The notes below the pieces were generated by a model. It searched no databases. It worked only from the letters and a program-made list of their open reading frames with translations, and was not told the DNA's origin. From NCBI RefSeq assembly GCF_000193495.2, contig NZ_AP023410.1, positions 806,001 through 870,000 on the forward strand: a DNA stretch of 64,000 nucleotides, read 5' to 3'. Shown here in pieces: positions 9,683 through 19,498 of the stretch. Every line of letters starts with the position of its first letter. Within the stretch, counting starts at the first letter, position 1. This DNA is from Acetobacter aceti NBRC 14818 (GTDB lineage: Bacteria; Pseudomonadota; Alphaproteobacteria; Acetobacterales; Acetobacteraceae). Made by a program: the position numbers and the translations under genes.

Positions 9683-11078
9683 TCTGAACGGCCCCTATCC
9701 GTGCCAGCACTTCATCACGCCCCAGCGCCGCCGCCGTAGCATCGATACCCGGCGAGACTGTCGTGCCACACAGAGCGGCACGCAGCGGCTGGGCGACTTT
9801 ACCCAGTTTCAGTTCGTGCTTTTCAGCAAACAGCTTGAGCGCTTCATGCACCGGCTCCGCCGTAAAAGGCTCGACCACGGCCAGATCACGGGCCAGTTCG
9901 CCAAGCATCTGACGGTTTTCCGGGGTCAACTGCTTCTCGGCCTTGGCGTCAAAGGACAGAGGCACCTGACGACCAAGGAACGCGGCGCTGTCGGTCAGTT
10001 CGACCAGCGTGCGGGCGCGCTCCTTGAGGCCGGGCATCAGTTCCAGTACGCGCTTGCGCACTTCCGGCCCCGTCTCCACACCTTCACGGCCAGCCAGACG
10101 CTCCATGACGTCATTGGTCAGACGCTCGTCATCGGCTTCACGCAGATAGACGGCGTTGACATGTTCCAGCTTGGTGTAGTCCATCCGCGAGGCCGAACGG
10201 CCCACGCCGGACAGATCGAACAGACGGATCTGCTCGTCACGGGACAGGATCTCGGCGTCGCCGTGACCCCAGCCGAGGCGCAACAGATAGTTGCAGAGCG
10301 CTTCCGGCAGGTAGCCCATCTCGCGAAACTCGACGACCGACTGCGCGCCGTGACGCTTGGACAGTTTCGCCCCATCGGGGCCGTGGATCAGCGGCAGATG
10401 CGCGAAACGCGGCGCTTCCCAGCCCATCGCGCGATAGATCATCAACTGACGGAATGTGTTGGTCAGGTGATCGTCGCCACGGATGACATGGGTGATCTCC
10501 ATGTCGTGGTCGTCCACCACCACAGCGTGCTGATAGGTCGGCGTGCCATCGGAGCGGAGGATGATCATGTCGTCCAGCTCGGCATTGGCCACGCGGACCT
10601 CACCCTGCACGAGATCCTCGATCACGTTCTCGCCTTCACGAGGGGCCTTGATGCGGATGGCGTAAGGCGCACCGGCAGGCGCTTCGGAAGGGTCGCGGTC
10701 GCGCCACATACCGTTGTAGCGGGGCGGCTTGCCCTCGGCCACGGCAGTCTCGCGCATTTCCTTCAGCTCTTCCGGCGTGCAGAAGCACTTGTAGGCCTTG
10801 CCTTCCGCCAGAAGCTGGAGAGCGACTTCCCTGTGGCGCTCCTCCCGCGCGGACTGGAACACGGGTTCACCGTCCCATGTCAGGCCCATCCATTTCAGAC
10901 CATCGAAAATCACGTCCACGGCTTTTTGCGTGGAGCGTTCCTTGTCGGTGTCCTCAATGCGGAGCACGAACTGGCCACCGCAATGACGGGCATAGAGGAA
11001 ATTGAAGAGGGCGGCGCGGGCGTTGCCGATATGCAGCAACCCGGTCGGGGATGGGGCAAAGCGCGTACGAACGGTCAT
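9675..11078 (-). CDS. gltX: Glutamyl-tRNA synthetase
   Basis: 467 residues from the ATG at 11078, which gives the family-like start [13 protein letters not shown]. An ATG four codons upstream (11090) is also possible; neither has a clear ribosome-binding site. Class I aminoacyl-tRNA synthetase that charges tRNA with glutamate. The HIGH-type signature is HIGN at 16-19 and the KMSKS-type loop is KLSKRHG near residue 245. Alphaproteobacteria often carry two GltX copies, one of which serves as a non-discriminating enzyme for tRNA-Gln; which type this is cannot be decided here. It is the first gene of the eight-gene minus-strand operon. Confidence 0.96.
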   Translation of the reverse strand: MTVRTRFAPSPTGLLHIGNARAALFNFLYARHCGGQFVLRIEDTDKERSTQKAVDVIFDGLKWMGLTWDGEPVFQSAREERHREVALQLLAEGKAYKCFCTPEELKEMRETAVAEGKPPRYNGMWRDRDPSEAPAGAPYAIRIKAPREGENVIEDLVQGEVRVANAELDDMIILRSDGTPTYQHAVVVDDHDMEITHVIRGDDHLTNTFRQLMIYRAMGWEAPRFAHLPLIHGPDGAKLSKRHGAQSVVEFREMGYLPEALCNYLLRLGWGHGDAEILSRDEQIRLFDLSGVGRSASRMDYTKLEHVNAVYLREADDERLTNDVMERLAGREGVETGPEVRKRVLELMPGLKERARTLVELTDSAAFLGRQVPLSFDAKAEKQLTPENRQMLGELARDLAVVEPFTAEPVHEALKLFAEKHELKLGKVAQPLRAALCGTTVSPGIDATAAALGRDEVLARIGAVQNG

Positions 11079-11179
11079 GATCGGGTGCATATCACGGAGC
11101 CGGAGGGACGGCTATGGAGATTTCGGAAACACCTCCCTTGAAGGAAACGCGGCTGCCATGTCTGATGGAGAATGCGGTT

Positions 11180-12955
11180 CTACCGAATGGCAGGCTGTAA
11201 CCGCACCATTTCCATAAGAGCGAAACGCAGTTCCGTCTGGTCGCCCGGCATCCGGTCGATATAGCGCAGCAGAACGGGCAGTATGGCCGCCGCGCGCGCC
11301 TGATCCTGTCGCCACAGACGCAGGAACACCTGCAACCGGCGTGAAAGCCACGGGGAATTGGCCTTGCTCTGTGCCTGTTCGCGCACTTCGATGACATACA
11401 TGCCGACCGTCATGATCGCCATATGCTGCGAGAAACGGGCGAAAACCACATCGTCAGGCACATTGCGGGCCGTTCGCACCGTCCGGACCATGCTGTCCGC
11501 GTTCATGATCAGCCAGCCACGCTCTGACATGCGGCTGGTCGGATAGGTTAGATCACGCAGACACCGCTGCGCCCACACAATGGTCCGGCGTAGATGGTCA
11601 TCAGGACGGAACGTCAGCACAAAGCGGAACATGACTGCGGAGAAAAACACCGCGCCGAGAAAGGCTGAGGTTCCGTTCAGGAACGAAATCTCGTCATAAC
11701 GCCCAGTGTTCGCAGGGCCGATCAGGACCGGCAGAAACATATTGAACGAAAATGCGTGGTTGATCAGCCGAGGCGTTCGGGCAGCCAGACCACCCACCAC
11801 CATCGGCACCATCAACGCACCGGCCAGAAGCTCGGGCGAGGTCACGCCCGGGACCACCAGCACAACAAAAATTCCCGCGACAAATGCGCACCACATCGCG
11901 CCGCGCACGAAGCCACCCGTCGCCAGTGTCGGCGTTTCCCGCGTGGCGAGCAGACCGTAGACCAGCGCCACATAGGACACGAAAGTGATGCCGGACGGCC
12001 AGCCCGTGACCTCCCACAGCAGCCACGCGCCCATGATCCCGGCGGCTGCCCGGATACCGTTGCGCATGCCTTCCACACCCTGTCGCACGGAACGGGATGT
12101 AAAGCGGAATCGATCACCCCGCTGGGGAGAGACAATCATCCCGACATGCCCATCGGCATTGGTGAGACTACGCTGAATGGTGGGCCAACTGGCATCCGCC
12201 CTCCTCCGGGCAAACGCCGCCAGCAGCGACGCCAGAGCAGCGCGGGCATGGTCCGCCGCCCGCCCCGCCGTCGGACCCATTTCCAGCACGTCGTATTCAA
12301 TGCGGGTCGCCGCCGCCATGATGTCAGCGAGAAGAGCCTGCTGCACAGGCCGTGAGAAATCCGCCGCCTGAAGCATTGCGCTGGTATGAGCGGCGACACT
12401 TCTCAGGCGCTTCACAAGGTTTCGACGCGCATTTCCTTCCATATCCGGAAGGAACATCATCGTCGCCACACCTTCGCAGACAATGCCGAGAATGATGTAT
12501 GTTCCGCGCGCCATCGCCACGGAGAAGGCGGCGTCCGGATCCGGAATGGCGTCCACCGCGACGATGGCCGTCGTGAAACCGGCCACCAGAAAGCCGTAGC
12601 TCCGAAATCCGTCGAAGAAGGTGGCGCAGCCGCAGCACAGGCCGATCCACGCCGCCAGACCCACGAAGAAAATGGCGGCCTGTTGCGGAAAGGAGGCGAT
12701 CAATGCCACGCCGACGGAACAGCCCACCACCGTTCCGACCATCCGCCATCGGGCCTTGGAAATTGACTCTCCACGGGATGCGGTAGCGACGACCCAAACC
12801 GTCAGTGGAGCCCATTGCGGGCTGCCCAGCTCCATCCACATGGCGACGAGAAGAGAAAATATCGCAGCGCAGGAGGTGCGCACGGCGAAGCCGAGATTCG
12901 CAGCAGACGGCGCGAAAAGCCAGCTCCAGTTCCGCGCTGCCATCGCCGTTGTCAC
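11180..12955 (-). CDS. FUSC family inner-membrane transporter (AaeB-like)
   Basis: 591 residues. Start GTG at 12955, with AGG six bases upstream; an ATG at 12943 is an alternative. Two blocks of closely packed hydrophobic helices (about residues 20-165 and 310-440), separated by cytoplasmic-looking helical regions, give the duplicated layout of the fusaric acid resistance/aromatic acid exporter family. The first block starts with FAVRTSCAAIFSLLVAMWMEL and SPQWAPLTVWVVA, typical of FUSC N-termini. It probably exports weak aromatic acids with a membrane-fusion partner, none of which is coded nearby. A LysR regulator is encoded immediately upstream on the same strand, as is common for such exporters. 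Substrate unknown. Confidence 0.85.
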   Translation of the reverse strand: MTTAMAARNWSWLFAPSAANLGFAVRTSCAAIFSLLVAMWMELGSPQWAPLTVWVVATASRGESISKARWRMVGTVVGCSVGVALIASFPQQAAIFFVGLAAWIGLCCGCATFFDGFRSYGFLVAGFTTAIVAVDAIPDPDAAFSVAMARGTYIILGIVCEGVATMMFLPDMEGNARRNLVKRLRSVAAHTSAMLQAADFSRPVQQALLADIMAAATRIEYDVLEMGPTAGRAADHARAALASLLAAFARRRADASWPTIQRSLTNADGHVGMIVSPQRGDRFRFTSRSVRQGVEGMRNGIRAAAGIMGAWLLWEVTGWPSGITFVSYVALVYGLLATRETPTLATGGFVRGAMWCAFVAGIFVVLVVPGVTSPELLAGALMVPMVVGGLAARTPRLINHAFSFNMFLPVLIGPANTGRYDEISFLNGTSAFLGAVFFSAVMFRFVLTFRPDDHLRRTIVWAQRCLRDLTYPTSRMSERGWLIMNADSMVRTVRTARNVPDDVVFARFSQHMAIMTVGMYVIEVREQAQSKANSPWLSRRLQVFLRLWRQDQARAAAILPVLLRYIDRMPGDQTELRFALMEMVRLQPAIR

Positions 12956-13069
12956 GTTTACCTAGATTCCTGCCATCAGTTGATCGTGACGTTGCAAGCA
13001 GACGATAGCGAGAAAAAAGTCCAAGTCTTTCTGATGATGGAATTATAAACAGCGCTTATAATGCAGCAC

Positions 13070-13975
13070 TCAAAGCACGAGAGCGCTCCCCAGATCCAGT
13101 CCGGTCACAGTATCCCAGGCACATCGCATCAGCGCACTCACCAGTGGTTTCCGAAGTCTGATCACTCCCACCGGCACCTCCGGCGAAGGCTCCAGGCGAC
13201 GGATGTTCAATCCCTGTCTTTCACTATTGGGTGGCAGCGCCGCAATCGGCAGAATGGAAGCCAGCCGTCCCGCCTTCAGTTCGGCATGCAGCAGTTCAAG
13301 GGCATTGGTCTCAAACTGGACATCGGGCTTTTGCACGCCTGCTTTCTCAAAAGCCTCATCCACAATCTGACGGCTTTTCATCGACCGGTCGAAGAGACAG
13401 AGCGGTAGTTTCGCTGCCTGCGACCAGTTACAGCGTGTCCGCCCCGGCAGGCTCACGCCCGGAGCGGCAGCTAGAACATGCTGCTCCTTGTAAAGCGTAT
13501 GCTCTTCAGTGTTGGGAACGGCTGCCTGCTGATCGAGATAGATCAGCCCGAGATTGAAACGCTCTTCCGACAGACCGTGCATTACCTCCGCAGAAGACGC
13601 GACCGTCACCTCCAGATGCAACGCCGGGATCGCGGCACGCAGGCTTTCCGCCAGCAAAGGCGCAATCTGCATGGCGGGCAGCATGATCCCGATGGACAGC
13701 GAACCGCCCGCTACATTATGCGCGAAGCCAGCTTCCTGTTTCAGCCCATCCAGCGCCGCCAGACTCTGTCGCGCCCATGCGACAACCCGCTCCCCCTCCG
13801 GCGTAAGACCCAGCACGCGATGACGTCGAAGAACGATGGACACACCGAGTTCATGCTCAAGCTGGCGAATGGCGGTCGAAAGAGCAGGCTGGGACACGCC
13901 GCAATGAGCGGCCGCACGCGAGAAATGCCGAAAGTGATCAAGCGCGACCAGATAATTCAACTGCCGGAGAAACAT
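13070..13975 (-). CDS. LysR family transcriptional regulator
   Basis: 301 residues, the standard LTTR length. The N-terminal winged helix-turn-helix shows LNYLVALDHFRHFSRAAAHC and VSQPALSTAIRQLEHELG (about residues 6-42), followed by the TPEGERVVAWA wing. The rest is a two-lobed effector-binding domain. It lies 114 bp upstream of the FUSC exporter on the same strand. By analogy with AaeR/AaeB it may control that exporter in response to an aromatic or weak acid, which is an inference. An OxyR-like subtype is possible from the N-terminal wording but the conserved redox cysteine pair is not evident. Confidence 0.9.
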   Translation of the reverse strand: MFLRQLNYLVALDHFRHFSRAAAHCGVSQPALSTAIRQLEHELGVSIVLRRHRVLGLTPEGERVVAWARQSLAALDGLKQEAGFAHNVAGGSLSIGIMLPAMQIAPLLAESLRAAIPALHLEVTVASSAEVMHGLSEERFNLGLIYLDQQAAVPNTEEHTLYKEQHVLAAAPGVSLPGRTRCNWSQAAKLPLCLFDRSMKSRQIVDEAFEKAGVQKPDVQFETNALELLHAELKAGRLASILPIAALPPNSERQGLNIRRLEPSPEVPVGVIRLRKPLVSALMRCAWDTVTGLDLGSALVL

Positions 13976-14308
13976 CCGATCTTCCCTTCGCCCTGTCTGT
14001 TGCGGCCATTCCAGAATGGGATGTCATAACCGCAAAACGCCTCAGCGAGGAAAGCCGGATATTTCAGGCAAAGAGCTGGAATGGGCACTGAAGCAGGCGG
14101 CATCCTGCCATCAGGTGCAGAAACCGGTTTTGTCCATGAGGTCTCGCTGCGCATGACGGAAAAGAGCTTCGATGTCATTGCTGGCGTAGAAATCGCTTCA
14201 CAGGTCTTCACTCTTTCGGAAACACCCCGGAAACTGGGGAGATTCCTGGCGCAGAAAGAAACTGCGGTGGCCTGCGCTGAACATCGACAGAAAGAGCCTG
14301 AATGAACC
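13976..14308. other. Intergenic stretch without recognisable gene
   Basis: 333 bases upstream of the LysR gene. Short frames exist on both strands but none resembles a known family, has a good ribosome-binding site or continues across the region. The part nearest the LysR start probably holds its promoter. The rest may be decayed sequence belonging to the dehydrogenase remnant that follows. Confidence 0.4.
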
Positions 14309-14440
14309 ATGGATATACTGCTGAACAATGCAGGCATTTCTGAAGGCAGTTCCGTCCTCATCATTCCGGCGGATAATCTTCGCTGGCAATATGAGGTCAA
14401 TCAGAGGCAGATAAACTCTCTAACAGAAACACACAAGTAA
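14309..14440 (+). pseudogene. Remnant of a short-chain dehydrogenase/reductase
   Basis: A 43-codon open stretch reads MDILLNNAGISEG and then PADNLRWQYEVN. These match the NNAG motif and the following 'L+xxxEVN' strand-helix of classical SDR enzymes, where they are separated by about the same distance. The match ends abruptly after EVN, where the family expects the helix leading to the catalytic Ser, and the frame stops 13 codons later. Upstream there is a stop two codons before the ATG and no GxxxGxG cofactor motif, so both ends are missing. This looks like a small surviving core of a deleted gene rather than a functional microprotein. Confidence 0.5.
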
Positions 14441-14537
14441 TAGCAGGAACTTTCAAAAACTGTGACATTGCTGCGCCGCGCTGCATATCGGGGATTCGTT
14501 CAGGCGGCGCTCGTTCGATGCGTTGAATAGAGAGCGG

Positions 14538-14969
14538 TCATGATGGCTTTCCCGAACGACCGGCTTGCTGAAGCGCGTCAAATGTTTGTTGGCGCAAACG
14601 CTCACAAAAAGCGTTTAGAGGAGATCTCAGGTCGCTTGCGGTCTGTTCTGAGACGGTCAGAAGCACGATCCTCTGCATGGTCGAAAGCTCCAGGTCCAAT
14701 CTCCCGTTTATGTATTCTTCTTGAAGCATTCCTTCTGGTTGTTCTGCTGCTTGCCTGGCGATTTCGAGCGAGTGCAAACGCTCAAGAAGGCCAAGGATAA
14801 TACGTGACGCATCATATTCTGCGAGATGCATCTGCAGAGCGGAAAACACAGGAAGCATCAGCTCCGCTGTTTTTATTGGCCCCAAAACCGGACTGATTTC
14901 TTCCGCCAGTTTCTCAATGGCGTCCAGAACGGTCCCTCGGGTTGTCTTGGTTGATTCATCTTTTTTCAT
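14538..14969 (-). CDS. Hypothetical protein, helical
   Basis: 143 residues from the ATG at 14969, with GAGAG just upstream; a longer frame reaches back to 15155 but its extra N-terminus is low in structure. The protein is predicted to be mostly helical, starts with a charged MKKDESTKTTRG segment, and contains ILGLLERLHSLEIARQAAEQ and a C-terminal basic helix ending in GRSGKPS. No signal peptide or membrane segment. I do not recognise a family. It follows another small hypothetical gene on the same strand, 151 bp away, and sits in a region that also holds an IS remnant and an SDR remnant, so it may be accessory DNA. Confidence 0.5.
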   Translation of the reverse strand: MKKDESTKTTRGTVLDAIEKLAEEISPVLGPIKTAELMLPVFSALQMHLAEYDASRIILGLLERLHSLEIARQAAEQPEGMLQEEYINGRLDLELSTMQRIVLLTVSEQTASDLRSPLNAFCERLRQQTFDALQQAGRSGKPS

Positions 14970-15120
14970 GGGCTCTCTCATTGCTGGTGTGGGTGCCGCA
15001 AGGATGGGAGCAGCGAGGGGAGACCGGCAAGGGTTCATCCCAGTTCGGGAAGCGTCGTATAAGGTGCGGTAATCCTCACTGCAGTTAGAGGCCGTTTGAT
15101 AATAGCTATGCTCGGCGACG

Positions 15121-15513
15121 CTAGGCGGAAGGAGTTTCTTCCTCCTGTTCTTCACTGAACCGTCCTCGCTGACGCATCAGATTGAGCGCTTGCATCGCCA
15201 TGGGTTCGATACGCTTGGGCCAACCAGTCGCAATCAGTTCGTCAGCAGTCATGTTTTTCGGTGTGGCGTCACAGGCATCATCGAGCAGCCTGCTCACTTT
15301 CGTCAGCAGGCTACGCTCATCGGCTGAAACCGTGCTGATTGTCGGCATCTTTCCGTCGTCGCGATGGGGTATCCAGTCGTAGAAGCTTTCGAAATAGCCG
15401 TTGGGCCATTCGCGACGTGCGCCATCGTCGCCGTCCGCCAATGTTTCGATAGCTTCCATGATCCGATTGCGGATGCGTTGATCGACAAGGCGATCTGACG
15501 GCTGATCTTCCAT
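15121..15513 (-). CDS. Hypothetical protein
   Basis: 130 residues, start ATG 15513. Soluble and acidic, with MEAIETLADGDDGARREWPNGYFESFYDWIP near the N-terminus, a helical middle (RSLLTKVSRLLDDACDA) and an acidic C-terminal tail (RFSEEQEEETPSA). The composition and codon pattern look like a real gene, but no catalytic motif or named family is recognised. The transposase remnant ends 21 bp upstream, so an IS insertion may have displaced its native promoter. Function unknown. Confidence 0.55.
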   Translation of the reverse strand: MEDQPSDRLVDQRIRNRIMEAIETLADGDDGARREWPNGYFESFYDWIPHRDDGKMPTISTVSADERSLLTKVSRLLDDACDATPKNMTADELIATGWPKRIEPMAMQALNLMRQRGRFSEEQEEETPSA

Positions 15514-15534
15514 AGGCGCTCGGTCCAGATTGAA

Positions 15535-16101
15535 TCAGTAGGTGAGCCGCCGCAACAGGTTGCTCGCCGTGGCAAGATGGATCATTGCCTCCGACACGTC
15601 GAGACGCTTCTCATAATCACGAACCAGCCTGCGCCAGCGGACCATCCACCCGAAGGCGCGTTCGACACCCCAGCGCCGGGGCAGCACCTTGAAGCCGGAG
15701 ATATCGTCCGACCGGCAGATGATCTCGACCGTGAAGTCCCGCAATGCGGCAGCATCGAGCAACTTGGGGCGGGTCGTAAGCGCCATCGCCCAACAGGTAC
15801 TTGAGCCACGGCCAGCGCCTTCGGATCGCTGATACAATCTCCTGTGCGCCCAGGCTGTCGGAGATGTCGACCGTGGCGAAAAATCCTTGGGCAGCATGCG
15901 ACATCCGCCACCCGAACGGGCCAGATATCGAAGAACGTTCAGCACCTCGAGCAGGTCCGTCTTAGGCTTGCGTCCGCGCTTCGGCGGTGCGGGAAGGAAG
16001 GGGGGGACGATCTTCCACTCCGCATCCGCCAGATCAGTGGGGTAGCGTTTTGCTCGCTTCCCACGTTCAGCCATACGGCTACGGCTCGCTCGGCTCCACA
16101 T
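15535..16101 (-). pseudogene. Degenerate IS5-family transposase
   Basis: The frame starts like an IS5-family DDE transposase (KRYPTDLADAEWKIVPPFLP, then LLEVLNVLRYLARSGGGCRMLPKDF, about residues 18-70). The catalytic middle is missing: the next recognisable piece, ATVDISDSLGAQEIVSAI and LLGDGAYD, is in another frame (positions about 15617-15904). The C-terminal piece GFKVLPRRWGVERAFGWM ... RLVRDYEKR returns to the first frame. Compared with intact relatives, roughly 100 codons are deleted and at least one frameshift pair is present, so the element cannot code for an active transposase. Terminal inverted repeats could not be assigned with confidence. Confidence 0.85.
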
Positions 16102-16220
16102 TCCGAGCTTGAATCACGCATACCGCTGAAGCTCAACCCAATCTCAAACGGGTTCATAGGCCCTGATAATTGTGTCAGAACTTATCGTTGAAAGTGCAAG
16201 CATCCGGAAGTCATGAGACA

Positions 16221-16258
16221 AAAAAGCCTGCCTCTGCTTTCGTGGAGGCAGGCTTTTT
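16221..16258 (-). terminator. Strong rho-independent terminator after the symporter gene
   Basis: A perfect 14-bp stem (16221-16234 pairs with 16245-16258) with a 10-nt loop. The outer five pairs are A-T, so a U-tract forms on either strand. It lies 28 bp after the symporter stop and shields that operon from the IS remnant. Confidence 0.9.
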
Positions 16259-16285
16259 AAATACCCTCAGACAAGGCGACAGTGC

Positions 16286-17794
16286 TTATTCAGCAGCGAC
16301 CGCCACGCTTCGGTTCGGAACAATGACCGAAATCACGCCAGCCACGATGATATTAACCACCAGAGCAATCAGCCCCGTGGAAACCAGTTCGGACCAGCCA
16401 CCGATGGCGAGTGTGTGAACTGGCTTCAGACCATCAGACCAGCACATCCCCAAACCAACGACCGTGCCCACAACCCAGCCTGCCAGCATGCCGGTTGATG
16501 AAAACCGGAATTTGGTCAGACCGAGGATCAACGCCGGGAACGTCTGAAGAATGATCACGCCACCCAGCAGCTGAAGATCGATGGCAAACTTCGCGTTCAG
16601 GAACATCACGCAGAGCAGAGCGCCGAGCTTCACACCGAAGGCCGCAATCCGCGAGGTCGTCACGCCTGCATAGCTCTTCGGCAGAATGTTGTTCGTCAGC
16701 AGGTTCGCTGCACCGATCGCCATGACAGCGGCAGGAACGAGCGCGCCGACAGCGATCGCCGCGAAGGCAAAGCCTGCGAACCAGTCCGGGAACAGCTTCA
16801 GGAACAGGTAAGGCACGACCATAGAGGACACGGTCGTGTCGATCCCTGCGACGTGCGCCATCATGCCGAGCAGAGCGATCAGCCCGAGGACAATGGTGTA
16901 GATCGGCAGATAGACAGCGTTCTGTTTGACCGTGTCGGCAGATTTCGCCGCCAGAATACCCGTCAGCGTGTGTGGATACAGAAACGCAGCCAGAGCGGAA
17001 GACAGTGCCAGCGTCGCATAGGGCATCAACTGCCCGGCCTTCATGACATGGTCGGCGTCAGGCATCGCCACGACACTGTTCATGACATCAAACATATGAC
17101 CATAGCCGCCCAGCTTGATCGGGATCAGCGTCACCGCAGCAATCACCGCGATGTAGATCATGATGTCCTTGATGAACGCCGTCAGCGCAGGCGCATGAAG
17201 ACCGCCCAGCCACGTATAGGCAGCCAGCGAGACAAAGGCGATGACCAGCGGGATTTGGCCCGAAAAGCCAAGAGCCTCCACAACCGTGCGGATACCGATC
17301 AGCTGGAGCGCAATGTAGGGCATGACCGCGATCAGGCCGGAAAAGGCTACGGCCAGTTCAAGGGTGCGGCTTCCGAAACGCGCCCGGATCATGTCCGCGG
17401 CAGTCGCGTGGCCGCCATCATTGGCGATCTTCCACAGTTTCGGCATGACGATGAAGATGAACGGATAGACGATGATGGTGTAGGGTAACGCAAAGAAACC
17501 ATAAGCGCCGACCGCATAGACCAGCGCCGGCACCGCGATGACGGTATAGGCCGTATAGAAGTCGCCGCCGACCAGAAACCAGGTGACCCAGGCTCCGAAC
17601 TCACGCCCTCCAAGACCCCACTCTTCCGTGTCGTGACCACTATGCCCTTCGACATGGGGAGCCGGAGGCGCTTTCTTTCTGCCTGAAAACCAGCCTTTCC
17701 AGTGAGAAACCGTGCTTCCTGCGACAATCGTCAGCCCGAAGAACAGGACAAAGACGACAAGCGCGATCGTATCAGCTGCGGGAATGCCGTTCAT
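16286..17794 (-). CDS. Sodium:solute symporter (SSS family, MctP-like monocarboxylate permease)
   Basis: 502 residues with about 13 hydrophobic segments. An N-terminal helix (9-27) is followed by a hydrophilic His-rich loop (HVEGHSGHD), then WGLGGREFGAWVTWFLVGGDFYTAYT, typical of the SSS fold where the sodium site is formed. Another family-like stretch is AYTWLGGLHAPALTAFIKD. The gene overlaps the upstream DUF3311 gene by ATGA. This SSS plus DUF3311 pair is known from monocarboxylate permeases such as rhizobial MctP, so pyruvate, lactate, acetate or a similar acid is the likely substrate. That would suit an acetic acid bacterium, but the substrate cannot be read from sequence. Confidence 0.9.
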   Translation of the reverse strand: MNGIPAADTIALVVFVLFFGLTIVAGSTVSHWKGWFSGRKKAPPAPHVEGHSGHDTEEWGLGGREFGAWVTWFLVGGDFYTAYTVIAVPALVYAVGAYGFFALPYTIIVYPFIFIVMPKLWKIANDGGHATAADMIRARFGSRTLELAVAFSGLIAVMPYIALQLIGIRTVVEALGFSGQIPLVIAFVSLAAYTWLGGLHAPALTAFIKDIMIYIAVIAAVTLIPIKLGGYGHMFDVMNSVVAMPDADHVMKAGQLMPYATLALSSALAAFLYPHTLTGILAAKSADTVKQNAVYLPIYTIVLGLIALLGMMAHVAGIDTTVSSMVVPYLFLKLFPDWFAGFAFAAIAVGALVPAAVMAIGAANLLTNNILPKSYAGVTTSRIAAFGVKLGALLCVMFLNAKFAIDLQLLGGVIILQTFPALILGLTKFRFSSTGMLAGWVVGTVVGLGMCWSDGLKPVHTLAIGGWSELVSTGLIALVVNIIVAGVISVIVPNRSVAVAAE

Positions 17795-17970
17795 GACTGC
17801 TCTCCCTTTTTCCAGGCAAGCCAGATCAGAACCGAGGTTACCGGCACCCAGGCGAACTGGTACCAGTAGAAAAACGGGAATCCGAGCAGCATCGGAGTCT
17901 GAAAGTTATAGAAGGGCACCCACAGCAACCCGATGAAGGGCGCTATGAGCAGGATATTGAAAATTTTCAT
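17791..17970 (-). CDS. DUF3311 small membrane protein, symporter partner
   Basis: 59 residues from the ATG at 17970; a GTG at 18018 would add 16 residues. Two transmembrane helices (about 4-22 and 28-50) with the conserved WYQFAWV-type stretch of DUF3311. The C-terminus is short and charged (WKKGEQS). The stop overlaps the start of the SSS transporter, so the two are translated together. DUF3311 proteins are usually encoded next to SSS permeases and are thought to be accessory subunits, with role unproven. Confidence 0.85.
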   Translation of the reverse strand: MKIFNILLIAPFIGLLWVPFYNFQTPMLLGFPFFYWYQFAWVPVTSVLIWLAWKKGEQS

Positions 17971-18070
17971 TAAGCGACCACTTCTTATTATTCGTGTGTG
18001 TGTCGGATTTGTTGACACTGTAAAATGACCATCGGGAAGTCAATAGATCTTCCCGTGAAAGCCCAGTTTC

Positions 18071-19498
18071 ATGCCATTTTCACAAGCTTTTCATCCGGCC
18101 CATGATCACACCCGTCTCGGCGGTCTGTTTTACGATGTCGTGGAGCCTGCCAGCTTCCCCATGCACAGGCTGCGCTACCGGAACAACCGCGCGGCGGCCA
18201 CGGTCGGTCTCGATACGCTGACCGAGGACGAATGGGTCGAGCATTTCGGCCGGTTCAAGCCACTTCCCGGCTCCCTGCCGCACCCGCTGGCGCTCCGGTA
18301 TCACGGCCACCAGTTCCGGCAGTACAACCCTGATCTCGGCGATGGCCGCGGCTTTCTGTTCGCACAGTTGCGCGATGACACCGGGCGTCTGCTCGACCTC
18401 GGCACCAAGGGCAGCGGTCGCACACCCTGGTCACGCGGCGGCGACGGTCGTCTGACGCTCAAGGGCGGCGTGCGGGAAATTCTGGCCGCCTCCATGCTGG
18501 AAGCGCTGGGCGTTGAAACCTCCCGCGCTTTCAGCCTGATTGAAACCGGTGAAAATCTGGAGCGTCACGACGAACCATCCCCGACGCGCTCGGCTGTTCT
18601 TGTGCGGCTCGGCCACTCCCACATCCGTATCGGCACCTTCCAGCGCCTTGCAGCCAATGCCGAGACAGAAGCGCTGAAGCAGCTCGTCACCTACGTAAGG
18701 GAAACCTACTACCCCGATCTGTCTGTTCCGGAAGACGGCAATGAAGCGCTGGTGCTGTTTGAAGCCGTGTGTGGCCGCGTCGCCCGTGTGGGTGCCCAGT
18801 GGATGGCTGCGGGCTTTGTGCATGGCGTTCTGAACACGGACAATATCGCCATTACGGGCGAGAGTTTCGATTACGGTCCGTGGCGGTTCCTGCCCCGGTT
18901 CGACGCAAACTTCACTGCCGCCTATTTCGACCATAACGCCCTGTACGCCTATGGACGCCAGCCTCAGGCGCTGCTGTGGAATCTGGCCCGTCTGGCCGAA
19001 TGTCTGCTGGAATTTGCTCCACACGCGGGACTGACAGACGTTCTTTCCCGCTTCCCGGCGCTTTATGAACGGGAACTGGATCTCGCATGGTGCCGTCGTC
19101 TGGGCGTGCGCCCGGACACTGTCGAAACAGACCGCGCCCTTCGCCATGCGGCGACACTGTTCATGGAGACCTCTGGCATTCCGTTCCATTGCCTGCCCTT
19201 CGACTGGTATGGCGGCAGCGGCGGTGCTGAGCGTGCGCTGAACGGCGAGCGAGGCGATCTCTATCGTGACAGCGCGTTTTCTGAGGCGCGCAGCCTGCTC
19301 GAAAAACGGGATCCGGTCGCCTCCTATTCCGCAGATCATCCTTATTTTTCAGGCGGTCAGCCGTGTGACATGCTCATCACAACGGTCGAGGCGCTCTGGA
19401 CAAAACTGAGCGAGCAGGACGACTGGGCTGCGCTTGGAGACAAGCTGACCGAGATTGATCTGATGGCGGACGCTCTGGGGCAGTATCGCGCCCCGTGA
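18071..19498 (+). CDS. selO: Protein adenylyltransferase SelO (YdiU/UPF0061)
   Basis: 475 residues. SelO is a pseudokinase that transfers AMP from ATP to Ser/Thr/Tyr of target proteins and is linked to the oxidative-stress response. Conserved stretches are LALRYHGHQF, GDGRGFLFAQL, DLGTKGSGRTPWSRGGDGRLTLKGG (the nucleotide-binding region, about residues 117-140), and HGVLNTDNIAITGESFDYGPW (catalytic and metal-binding Asn/Asp region). Length matches the shorter bacterial form. Most bacterial homologues lack the C-terminal selenocysteine, and none is seen here. It is transcribed alone, divergent from the symporter pair. Confidence 0.94.
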   Translation: MPFSQAFHPAHDHTRLGGLFYDVVEPASFPMHRLRYRNNRAAATVGLDTLTEDEWVEHFGRFKPLPGSLPHPLALRYHGHQFRQYNPDLGDGRGFLFAQLRDDTGRLLDLGTKGSGRTPWSRGGDGRLTLKGGVREILAASMLEALGVETSRAFSLIETGENLERHDEPSPTRSAVLVRLGHSHIRIGTFQRLAANAETEALKQLVTYVRETYYPDLSVPEDGNEALVLFEAVCGRVARVGAQWMAAGFVHGVLNTDNIAITGESFDYGPWRFLPRFDANFTAAYFDHNALYAYGRQPQALLWNLARLAECLLEFAPHAGLTDVLSRFPALYERELDLAWCRRLGVRPDTVETDRALRHAATLFMETSGIPFHCLPFDWYGGSGGAERALNGERGDLYRDSAFSEARSLLEKRDPVASYSADHPYFSGGQPCDMLITTVEALWTKLSEQDDWAALGDKLTEIDLMADALGQYRAP

